Source: Rickettsiales bacterium
GTDB lineage: Bacteria; Pseudomonadota; Alphaproteobacteria; Rickettsiales; UBA1997
Assembly: GCA_031255235.1 (NCBI GenBank)
Contig: JAIRSX010000084.1
Span: 1-5,526 of the forward strand
Length of the DNA: 5,526 bases
Reading direction: 5' to 3'
Position numbers and translations under genes: made by a program. Below the pieces are notes generated by a model that was given only the letters and a program-made list of their open reading frames with translations, made no database searches and was not told the DNA's origin. Below are positions 1-5,510 of the stretch, piece after piece. Numbering within the stretch: the first letter of the stretch is position 1; each line of letters opens with the position of its first letter.

Positions 1-1
1 C

Positions 2-1006
2 ATTGATGATGAAGTTACAGCGAGGGAAAGTGGAGACGATATTACTCTATCTTCTGCTAACACCTATACAGACGAACAAATAGCTGCAGCGGAGCTCTCA
101 AAGCAAATATGGTTACCAGCTGTCCAAACGCTCGCAGATTTAGAAGCAATAACACCGCCGAGTCCAGATATAACAAATTATCTATGTCGTGTTATAAATG
201 ACGATGTGAGCAAAGACAATAATGGGACATACCAATGGATAGCAGGAGCAACAGAATGGACTTATTTTTCTGATAATCTTGATTTTGTTGATGAAGAAGA
301 ACTGGCAACAGCTCTTGCTACTAAACAAAATACACTAAACAGAACGATACAGATTAACCTTGCTTCTACATCATCAGCGACAGATACAGGGGGAAACATA
401 ACAGTAGGTGCAACTGGAATATTATCACAAGCAAGTGGAGGAACAGGTAACACATCTGGACAATCAGCAAGTTGTAGCGGTAACTCTGCTACAGCTACTA
501 AATTACAGACCGCCAGAACCATCGGTGGTGTCTCTTTTGATGGAACAGCTAATATAAACCTACCAGGAGTTAATCAGGCTGGTAATCAAAACACAACGGG
601 AACATCTTCCGGTTTTAATACTGCAAAAACGACCTCCTCAGCCAACCTAGCTGTTGGTACTAAAATATCACTGGGTAACGGAACTCTAACAGTAACAGGA
701 GCACAATTTGGTTGGACAGGAACTTCTGGACAATTAAACGAGCATCCTATGTTTGTCATAATAACGGCAACAGGATGGAATGGCTCTGCTTCCTGGGCAG
801 GTTTTTTGAGTGCTTCAATAAATGGCAATAGGGGTGTGTATGAAATGTTTTCAACGCAGGGAGGTTTCGGTAAAATATCAGTTGATTATAATGACGGTGT
901 TGGAAATGCTTCTAATTGGACTATAACCAACCCTGGAAACGGCTCAACGGGTATTATGTCATTCTCTGCATATGGTGGCAATAGTCATACTCATACAGTT
1001 CAATAA
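2..1006 (+). CDS. Phage tail fibre protein, 3' part (5' end outside window)
   Basis: This is the C-terminal 334 residues of a tail fibre, the adhesin that binds the host surface. The frame is open to the left edge, so the GTG at 206 is internal and not the start. Visible modules, counted from the first codon here: a heptad-like unit typical of trimeric fibre shafts (about 1-34, with TLSSANTYTDEQI); a small module with WLPAV, LCRV, NGTYQW and WTYFSDNLDFVDEEEL (37-103), familiar from many fibres; a glycine-rich fibre repeat (about 143-197, with SGGTGN, SATATKL, ARTIGGVSFDG and INLPGVN), the widespread phage tail-fibre repeat; then a tip domain (about 205-334) that I do not recognise. The tip ends in HTHTVQ. 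An HxH pair near the tip recalls the metal-binding histidines of T4 gp37, but this role is inferred. The region is richer in GC than the genes after it. The fibre call is strong; the receptor is unknown. Confidence 0.88.
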   Translation: MDDEVTARESGDDITLSSANTYTDEQIAAAELSKQIWLPAVQTLADLEAITPPSPDITNYLCRVINDDVSKDNNGTYQWIAGATEWTYFSDNLDFVDEEELATALATKQNTLNRTIQINLASTSSATDTGGNITVGATGILSQASGGTGNTSGQSASCSGNSATATKLQTARTIGGVSFDGTANINLPGVNQAGNQNTTGTSSGFNTAKTTSSANLAVGTKISLGNGTLTVTGAQFGWTGTSGQLNEHPMFVIITATGWNGSASWAGFLSASINGNRGVYEMFSTQGGFGKISVDYNDGVGNASNWTITNPGNGSTGIMSFSAYGGNSHTHTVQ

Positions 1007-1105
1007 TATGTAATGACAGTTTTGTGGAACAATGGGAGTGTGTCAACAAGTTAATATTTATATCTTTTTTTAATGCTTAACTTTCAAATTTTCTCCAAAT
1101 CATTA

Positions 1106-1134
1106 TGATATAATCTCAATAGAAATAATATAAT
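1106..1134 (+). promoter_or_regulatory. Candidate promoter with extended -10, plus second TATAAT box, ahead of the structural operon
   Basis: TGATATAAT at 1106-1114 is a perfect extended -10 element (TGn followed by TATAAT). A second TATAAT lies at 1129-1134, exactly 20 bases (about two helical turns) downstream, as part of a direct repeat of ATATAAT. No good -35 box sits 16-18 bases upstream, which is tolerated for extended -10 promoters. A start from the first box would fall near 1121 and give a leader of roughly 20 bases. A start from the second would fall near 1141 and give an almost leaderless message for the ATG at 1144. The first box lies inside a short dyad, ATTAT-GAT-ATAAT (1102-1114). 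The gap is very AT-rich, so chance matches are possible. A promoter is sensible here because this is the only long gap in the window and it separates the fibre from the next operon. Confidence 0.45.
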
Positions 1135-1143
1135 GTAAAAAAA

Positions 1144-1965
1144 ATGAGTGAAGCGGAAGTAGTAGAAATTACAGATACACAGGAAAACATTCCTAAGAAT
1201 GATGGTAAAGTTGATTATTCAAATTTGTCTCTAAAAGATTTAGGTGTTAATGATGAAAGCATTTCATCTAAATTCAAAAGTATAAATGATCTTGTTAAAT
1301 CTTACAAGGAAACACAAAATTATATTACCAAAGTAAAAGATGAAGCGAAGCAGGAAGCGTATAGAAACGCTGTTCCTGATTTTAATAATGCTCCAGATGA
1401 TGTGTTGAAGGAGTATTACAAAAGAACCTCTGGTATCAGCGACATAAATGATTATGGGTTTAATGAGTATAGTGATATAGAGGCAAATATCCTTAAAACG
1501 GCACAGGAAAACGGCATCACAAAAAAACAGATGCATGCTCTATTTCAATCATTTGAAAGAGAAGCCAAAGTATTTCATGAAAATGCTAAAAAGCAACATT
1601 TTGACAGAAGTTTAGTTGGTCAAAAACTGACAGAAAAATATAAAGATAAAAAAGAATTTGTACTGGGCAAGACCTATGAGTATGTCAAAAACTTCTTGCC
1701 GGATGTTGATTTCAATTCTTTGCCAAATAAAACCCAAGAAATATTGATTGATTTTGTAGGTAGTACCTACAAAAATTTAGAATTCAATAACAAGAATGTG
1801 GTAACTACTGCAAATGGCAACAATTTAACTATGCAGGAGGCAACTCTTGAAGCTAGAAAGTTGACTAGTCAGTTGGTGCATACCAAAGATCCAAATCAAA
1901 GGGCAGATTTAAAAAGGCAACTAGACCATTTGGTAAATAGTGCCAATAGAAAAAATTATAATTAA
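1144..1965 (+). CDS. Scaffold-like capsid assembly protein
   Basis: A 273-residue, charged, mostly helical, soluble protein with no membrane segment. Its design matches phage scaffolding proteins of podoviruses and siphoviruses, which line the inside of the procapsid during assembly and then leave. It has an acidic, disordered-looking N-terminus (1-30). Next comes a segment reading SSKFKSINDLVKSYKE (41-56), resembling the 'KF..vedLv.SYkelE' signature seen near the start of many scaffold proteins. A long helical middle follows (about 108-185), then a segment IDFVGSTYKNLE (202-213), where relatives usually have a short 'igkll.ed' stretch. The C-terminal helical tail contains EATLEARKLTSQL and a basic end (228-273), similar to the capsid-binding tail of scaffolds. 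The start has no Shine-Dalgarno, only an A-run directly before ATG, unlike its neighbours. A capsid gene usually follows a scaffold; here it does not. The assignment rests on pattern, not on a database match; another structural role is possible. Confidence 0.58.
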   Translation: MSEAEVVEITDTQENIPKNDGKVDYSNLSLKDLGVNDESISSKFKSINDLVKSYKETQNYITKVKDEAKQEAYRNAVPDFNNAPDDVLKEYYKRTSGISDINDYGFNEYSDIEANILKTAQENGITKKQMHALFQSFEREAKVFHENAKKQHFDRSLVGQKLTEKYKDKKEFVLGKTYEYVKNFLPDVDFNSLPNKTQEILIDFVGSTYKNLEFNNKNVVTTANGNNLTMQEATLEARKLTSQLVHTKDPNQRADLKRQLDHLVNSANRKNYN

Positions 1966-1974
1966 TAAAAAAAA

Positions 1975-1980
1975 AGGAAG
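1975..1980 (+). promoter_or_regulatory. Ribosome binding site that selects a TTG start
   Basis: AGGAAG at 1975-1980 follows a run of nine A and lies just before TTG at 1983. The spacing is short: two bases from its last G, four from the AGGA core. No ATG or GTG lies in this frame between the upstream stop and the TTG. The next in-frame ATG is at 2040 with only a weak AAGAG upstream, so TTG is the better choice. The rare start and tight spacing suggest reduced translation relative to the neighbours (inference). Confidence 0.5.
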
Positions 1981-1982
1981 TT

Positions 1983-2690
1983 TTGAGTTTATATAACGCA
2001 GAAGTATTATTAGTCTACCAAAATAAAGAGACAAAATTAATGGATGAAAAAAAAGTCACCGCAGAAATATTTTTGGATGACTATTCTTTTGATAAAGAGA
2101 AAGAACTTTTACAATTAGAAAAAAGAGTAAAGGTTACTGATGATGCAGATGAGCGACAATTTCTAACAAAAAAGATAATTGAAATAGAAAACTATAGGTT
2201 TTATAGCGATGTAATAATAAAACAGAGATTCTTAAATTACCTAAAAGAGGATTTGGGTATAACCAATAAGTTGTTGTTTTCACATTTCAATGTTTTGAGT
2301 TTAGAAAAGAGTAGTAATATTTTTGTAATAGACAAAGATATAAAAAATCTGAATGATTTTGAGCTACAATGCTACATAATCAAAAACGGAATAAATGTTC
2401 GTGCTGGATATAAAGATGTAAGTAAAAACGATTTGATAAATGATATAGAGGTAGCAGAAAAGAAAAAGCTTACCGAAAAGGTTGAAGTAAAAAATAATAA
2501 AAAAACAATCTCAAAAGAGGATATTGAAAAAATTCACGAGGAGTATCAAATAAAGTTAGATAACCAAGCAAAACAATTCCAAGACGAAATAAGCGAGATT
2601 AAGAAGTTGCTGGTCAAAGAGCTTAATGATACACAATCAGAAATCAAGAAAGATAAGGAAAAAGTAAAAGATAAAAAGGAGGAAAATTAG
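1983..2690 (+). CDS. Unrecognised coiled-coil protein with possible SAP/HeH-like motif
   Basis: A 235-residue, Lys/Glu-rich protein that I do not recognise. Three zones are visible. Residues 1-115 are a mixed, probably folded domain, starting with the strand-like SLYNAEVLLVYQ and including helices around 38-90. Residues 123-156 (LNDFELQCYIIKNGINVRAG, then SKNDLINDIE) follow the helix-extension-helix layout of SAP, HeH or LEM-type nucleic-acid-binding motifs, with the usual 'xxGI.v....SK.DLI..I' spacing. Residues 177-235 are a long charged helix with heptads, likely a coiled coil, ending in a very basic/acidic KDKEKVKDKKEEN tail. It has no signal peptide and no membrane segment. It starts at TTG 17 bases after the scaffold stop, and its 3' end carries the next gene's ribosome binding site. 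It sits where a T7-like phage would have its major capsid gene but does not look like one in size or composition. It may be a head-associated or assembly protein (inference). Confidence 0.8.
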   Translation: MSLYNAEVLLVYQNKETKLMDEKKVTAEIFLDDYSFDKEKELLQLEKRVKVTDDADERQFLTKKIIEIENYRFYSDVIIKQRFLNYLKEDLGITNKLLFSHFNVLSLEKSSNIFVIDKDIKNLNDFELQCYIIKNGINVRAGYKDVSKNDLINDIEVAEKKKLTEKVEVKNNKKTISKEDIEKIHEEYQIKLDNQAKQFQDEISEIKKLLVKELNDTQSEIKKDKEKVKDKKEEN

Positions 2691-2692
2691 TT

Positions 2693-2890
2693 ATGGGAAG
2701 TAATTTATATGATATTTTGGAAAAGGTAAGAAAGACATTGTCATACCTTGCACCAGCAATAATAGGTATAGTGTATATCTGGTTATCAAGAGACGTTACA
2801 CTATACACCACAGCAACCATTGTGTTGTTAGATAGTGTAATTGACTATGTGGAGTTATTTATACCGGAAAGAAAGAAAATATATAAATGA
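2693..2890 (+). CDS. Small two-helix membrane protein, probable holin
   Basis: A 65-residue protein with a short N-terminus, a clear membrane helix at about 15-32 (LSYLAPAIIGIVYIWLS), a short polar turn (SRDV), a second, more polar hydrophobic stretch at about 37-57 (LYTTATIVLLDSVIDYVELF), and a basic tail (PERKKIYK). The size, the 'NLYDIL.K' opening, the PAI-x-x-IVY core in helix 1 and the charged C-terminus fit small phage holins that permeabilise the inner membrane to start lysis. The acidic residues Asp47, Asp51 and Glu54 in the second stretch make it a weaker membrane helix. AGGAGG at 2677-2682 lies 10 bases before the ATG and inside the previous gene. No endolysin lies next to it, so a non-lytic membrane protein of the virion or infection cycle is an alternative. 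The gene is secure; the holin role is moderate. Confidence 0.55.
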   Translation: MGSNLYDILEKVRKTLSYLAPAIIGIVYIWLSRDVTLYTTATIVLLDSVIDYVELFIPERKKIYK

Positions 2891-2891
2891 T

Positions 2892-3233
2892 ATGGGATAT
2901 ACAGATATTATTTACAATAAAAAAGGTTTAGGGGTAGAAAATACCCCCGATAACCATTCACCCTTGAAGGAATGTTGCTTAACCATAAAACAATTAGCAG
3001 ATATAAAAAAAATGCCAAGGGAACAAATATGTAAGTATTATAAAAAGATCAATCCAGAAGTATCTCTGTGGCAAACAATTACATATTTGTCTAAGGATGA
3101 AATTAAAGCAATAGAAAACGAGATAGAGAAAGATAAAGAGAAAGTATTATTAGACTACACTAAGTTGAGTGACTATGAGGATGAAAATAGTTACTACGAA
3201 AGAATAAAAGAATTTAAAAAAGGGAATCACTAA
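2892..3233 (+). CDS. Unrecognised 113-residue phage protein with possible helix-turn-helix
   Basis: I do not recognise this protein. The ATG at 2892 is chosen because it follows the holin-like gene's TGA (2888-2890) by one base, an arrangement typical of translational coupling. The frame stays open further left to a TTG at 2841 and an ATG at 2847, but those starts would overlap the holin-like gene by over 40 bases. No strong Shine-Dalgarno is seen; purine-rich GGAAAGAAAGAAAA lies 10-25 bases upstream. Residues 29-52 (CLTIKQLADIKK followed by MPREQICKYYKK) have the length and hydrophobic spacing of a helix-turn-helix. The rest is charged and helical, with a Lys/Glu-rich stretch at 68-86 and a tyrosine/acid-rich C-terminus. 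Its place directly before the gp14-like gene recalls T7 gene 13, but no sequence likeness is claimed. It could be a small regulator, a virion morphogenesis factor, or something else. Confidence 0.75.
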   Translation: MGYTDIIYNKKGLGVENTPDNHSPLKECCLTIKQLADIKKMPREQICKYYKKINPEVSLWQTITYLSKDEIKAIENEIEKDKEKVLLDYTKLSDYEDENSYYERIKEFKKGNH

Positions 3234-3263
3234 CGGAACAAAACCATTTTTATAGATAAAAAA

Positions 3264-3269
3264 AGGAGG
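3264..3269 (+). promoter_or_regulatory. Strong Shine-Dalgarno for the gp14-like gene
   Basis: AGGAGG is preceded by a run of A. It is a perfect match to the core anti-SD, only three bases from the ATG at 3273, which is tighter than usual. It fixes the start of the next gene. The 39-base gap in which it lies (3234-3272) shows no convincing hairpin or promoter. Confidence 0.7.
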
Positions 3270-3272
3270 AAC

Positions 3273-3821
3273 ATGACTGATCTAAAATATGTAATGGAAG
3301 GTATTGGATCTTTATCAAATTCAATAGGAAATATTATAGGATCTAGTAATAATTCAGGCGATGTTCTAGAAAATTTCAAATCTAGAGTAGAAATGCTTTT
3401 AAAACAAAACGAAGCGGACCTAGCTAAAATAGTTCAATATGGAAATAAATTCATGGGAACTCAAATCACTACTATGGTAAGAAACGGATGGGGAGATAAT
3501 GCTGATGACATAAATCAAACTAATGAACTTGTAAAAAAAGACCTAACCAATTCAAGTGATTTTTACAAAGCTAATTTGGAACAGGAGTATAGAAATACCA
3601 AATCTACTCTAAACCAAATACAAGATCAATTAAAAGCTAATATGGTTGGTGGTATAATGGATGCAACAAAAGGCGCTATTCAAATGGGAATGGGAATATA
3701 CGATAAATTTTCTGATAAACCATCTGTAAATGGTACCCCTTCAGGTACGACCTACAAATTAAATGCAGGACCATCTGTTGCAAATGGCGGTGCTGGTTAT
3801 AATGGACAAATTAGTTTATAA
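3273..3821 (+). CDS. gp14-like small internal virion (ejection) protein
   Basis: A 182-residue protein resembling the small internal virion protein of T7-like podoviruses (T7 gp14 is 196 residues). That protein is carried in the head and inserts into the host envelope at ejection, making the entry channel. It has a glycine/serine-rich, mildly hydrophobic N-terminal stretch (8-30, with IGSLSNSIGNIIGSS). A helical middle follows (33-122), with the pattern FKSRVEMLLKQNEADLAKIVQYGN. Next is a glycine/methionine-rich amphipathic segment (123-143, NMVGGIMDATKGAIQMGMGI), a good candidate for membrane insertion, and then a flexible Gly/Ser/Pro C-terminus (149-182). It has no cleavable signal. The call rests on size, architecture and position: a larger helical gene follows after 15 bases, then another gene start, as in T7 14-15-16. 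I cannot confirm homology by alignment. Another minor virion or tail protein would be the alternative. Confidence 0.5.
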   Translation: MTDLKYVMEGIGSLSNSIGNIIGSSNNSGDVLENFKSRVEMLLKQNEADLAKIVQYGNKFMGTQITTMVRNGWGDNADDINQTNELVKKDLTNSSDFYKANLEQEYRNTKSTLNQIQDQLKANMVGGIMDATKGAIQMGMGIYDKFSDKPSVNGTPSGTTYKLNAGPSVANGGAGYNGQISL

Positions 3822-3823
3822 TA

Positions 3824-3829
3824 AAGGAG
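3824..3829 (+). promoter_or_regulatory. Ribosome binding site resembling the T7 gene 10 leader
   Basis: AAGGAG lies seven bases before the ATG at 3837, within the 15-base gap between two genes. The block AAGGAGATATAC (3824-3835) is identical to the well-known T7 gene 10 translation leader, which reads AAGGAGATATACATATG. Here the sequence before ATG is one base shorter (AAGGAGATATACTATG). Strong translation is expected. Shared ancestry is not implied, because the block is short. Confidence 0.8.
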
Positions 3830-3836
3830 ATATACT

Positions 3837-5510
3837 ATGAATGAGTATCAAAGACAGAGTGAAAAATATTTTGCTCCGCAGCATGTTATTAATAACAACC
3901 CGAATCCAGTGGGTGCCGTTGTAAAAAATGGTGTCCAAGATATTAGCAACATGATACTTGATGTAGTATCAAGAGACCAAAGATTAAAGTTGGAGCAGGA
4001 CAGCATATCACAGCAAGTGAAAATGCAACAGGAATTGGAAAAGGTAAGGTTAGCCAATAAAGACAATCCAAACACAGAACAATACTACCAGCAAGCAGAA
4101 AGAGTTTACACATCCAATATGGATGAATTGCGAACAAAAACTGGATGGACCCAGAAGCAGACATTGAATGATCAGATTTTAATAGAAAAAGAAAAATTTA
4201 AAGCGGAGCAGACATTATGGGCAATACAGACGGAGCGAAAAAATCTATTAATCAATTACAACAATCAAAAGCAACAACTGCAGGACCAAGCATTTTTATT
4301 TGGAACAGAAGGAGACAAGGCAGGTTTTTATAATATAGAAACTATTTTTACTGATTATATTGATTCAAATTTAAATGAGCTATTTTCAGAAAATGAGCGT
4401 AATCTAGAGAAGCAAAATCTAAATCAAAACCTAATGATTAGTTTTGCGAGTGGGTTTATTGAAAACAACCCGAAAGAAGCATCTGTATTTATTGAAAAAA
4501 ACAAAAAAATATTTGGAGCAGAAAAATATAAGTTTTTGAGGGACTTCGCAGCAAAGAGAGAAACAACCTATTACGAGTGGCAACAAGGGAAGGAAAAAAT
4601 AGCAGGTGATACAGAATACATTAACTCTCTTAACAAGATATATGATGGTGAAATGTCAAAGCAAGATGTTTTTAATTACTTAGAGTTAAACAAAAACTTA
4701 CCACAGGAAAAAAAACAGTTTTTAATAGATGCAGCAATTGGTATTGATAAAGCAAAGAAAAAAGAACAAAAAGAAAAGGAAAAACAGGAGAAGGAAAGTA
4801 TTTTTAATGACCTAAATGATAAAAAAATAGAATTGTTCAAAATAGGAAAAGGTGATGGAGATATTCCATTTGATTTTAAAAGGGCAGATGAACTACAAAA
4901 AGAGATAATTAAAGCACGACAGGATGAAAAAATAACTAAAAGTGAGTTCAAAGACCTAACGGGTGATTTGATGCAATTTATGAACATTGCATATGATGTA
5001 CGAGATTCGAAAGAATATTCCTATAAAGGAAATATAATTGGTGATTTAGTCTATGGCAAAGTTAGTCTGAATAATATCCAAAAGGAAGCATTGAACAGTA
5101 TCTTTGATGATACGTATATGCAAGGTAAAGATGGTGAGGGAAAAAGAGATGAATATGATAAAATTAAATTAGATTATATTTTCAATACACGAACACCACA
5201 AAAAGTAAATGATATAATAAACGAAGGTTTTAACAATCAAAAGGCTTATCAAGACATAGATTCGTATAAAAACAGCCTTAGTAGAGGACAATTCGATAAT
5301 ATTTACAGAGATGCAGTCCGTAGAGTCCAAACAGACTATGTCGTTGAAAACGGTGGTGAAAATTTGTTAAAAACATTATCTGTAGAAGATGCAGTAAAAA
5401 AAACAAACGAATTGATACAGTATAGGTTTATGGAAAATAAACTACAGAAAGATTTTGACAAAATAAGAAAAGAACAAAAAAAGAATAACCCTTTAAATTT
5501 GTATTTATGA
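3837..5510 (+). CDS. gp15-like helical internal virion (ejection) protein
   Basis: A 557-residue, highly charged, glutamine-rich and almost wholly helical protein with no signal or membrane segment. Its place directly after the gp14-like gene and before another gene start fits the middle internal virion protein of T7-like phages (T7 gp15, 747 residues), part of the inner core and the DNA-ejection tube. Visible parts: an N-terminal helical region rich in Q/K/E (about 30-150, with QLEKV and QQLQDQ-type stretches); repeated helical pairs of the sort common in such proteins, for example NNPKEASVFIEKNK (210-223), DGEMSKQDVFNYLELNKNLPQEKK (270-293) and DEKITKSEFKDL (363-374); a very charged linker, KAKKKEQKEKEKQEKE (305-320); and a C-terminal helical region with a basic end (532-557). 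No enzyme motif is seen. It is shorter than T7 gp15. A different large structural protein, such as a tail-associated one, cannot be excluded. Confidence 0.55.
   Translation: MNEYQRQSEKYFAPQHVINNNPNPVGAVVKNGVQDISNMILDVVSRDQRLKLEQDSISQQVKMQQELEKVRLANKDNPNTEQYYQQAERVYTSNMDELRTKTGWTQKQTLNDQILIEKEKFKAEQTLWAIQTERKNLLINYNNQKQQLQDQAFLFGTEGDKAGFYNIETIFTDYIDSNLNELFSENERNLEKQNLNQNLMISFASGFIENNPKEASVFIEKNKKIFGAEKYKFLRDFAAKRETTYYEWQQGKEKIAGDTEYINSLNKIYDGEMSKQDVFNYLELNKNLPQEKKQFLIDAAIGIDKAKKKEQKEKEKQEKESIFNDLNDKKIELFKIGKGDGDIPFDFKRADELQKEIIKARQDEKITKSEFKDLTGDLMQFMNIAYDVRDSKEYSYKGNIIGDLVYGKVSLNNIQKEALNSIFDDTYMQGKDGEGKRDEYDKIKLDYIFNTRTPQKVNDIINEGFNNQKAYQDIDSYKNSLSRGQFDNIYRDAVRRVQTDYVVENGGENLLKTLSVEDAVKKTNELIQYRFMENKLQKDFDKIRKEQKKNNPLNLYL

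Noticed and set aside
206..208. GTG as the start of the fibre gene
   Set aside because: The frame is open without stops to the left edge and the upstream residues are a normal fibre module (TLSSANTYTDEQI, WLPAV, LCRV), so the GTG codes an internal valine.
1041..1046. TTGACA on the minus strand (TGTCAA on plus), a perfect -35
   Set aside because: No -10-like sequence at the right distance (AAAACT after 17 bases) and no minus-strand gene to serve.
1013..1054. Small 13-codon frame after the fibre stop, in phase with the fibre (possible stop readthrough adding 15 residues)
   Set aside because: No ribosome binding site, no readthrough context that I can support, and the fibre already ends in a plausible tip; probably leftover intergenic sequence.
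1014..1071. Possible intrinsic terminator after the fibre (TGACA/TGTCA and TTGT/ACAA inverted repeats, seven T at 1065-1071)
   Set aside because: The stems are only 4-5 pairs and the T-run lies about 20 bases beyond the last arm, so this does not form a proper terminator.
1521..1527. A-AAA-AAA slippery-type run in the scaffold-like gene
   Set aside because: The -1 frame ends after about nine codons and no stimulating structure is evident.
2841..2891. TTG (2841) or ATG (2847) as an earlier start for the 113-residue gene
   Set aside because: Both would overlap the holin-like gene by over 40 bases and lack a good ribosome binding site; ATG at 2892 directly follows the upstream stop.
4676..4987. 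Open frame on the minus strand (103 codons), and shorter ones elsewhere on the minus strand
   Set aside because: Low-complexity Ser/Phe/Leu-rich products that are the reverse of Lys/Glu-rich coding sequence; no ribosome binding sites, fully inside well-supported plus-strand genes.
5477..5483. A-AAA-AAG slippery heptamer in frame near the end of the gp15-like gene
   Set aside because: A -1 shift meets a TAA at 5486, so it neither extends the protein nor fuses it to the next gene.
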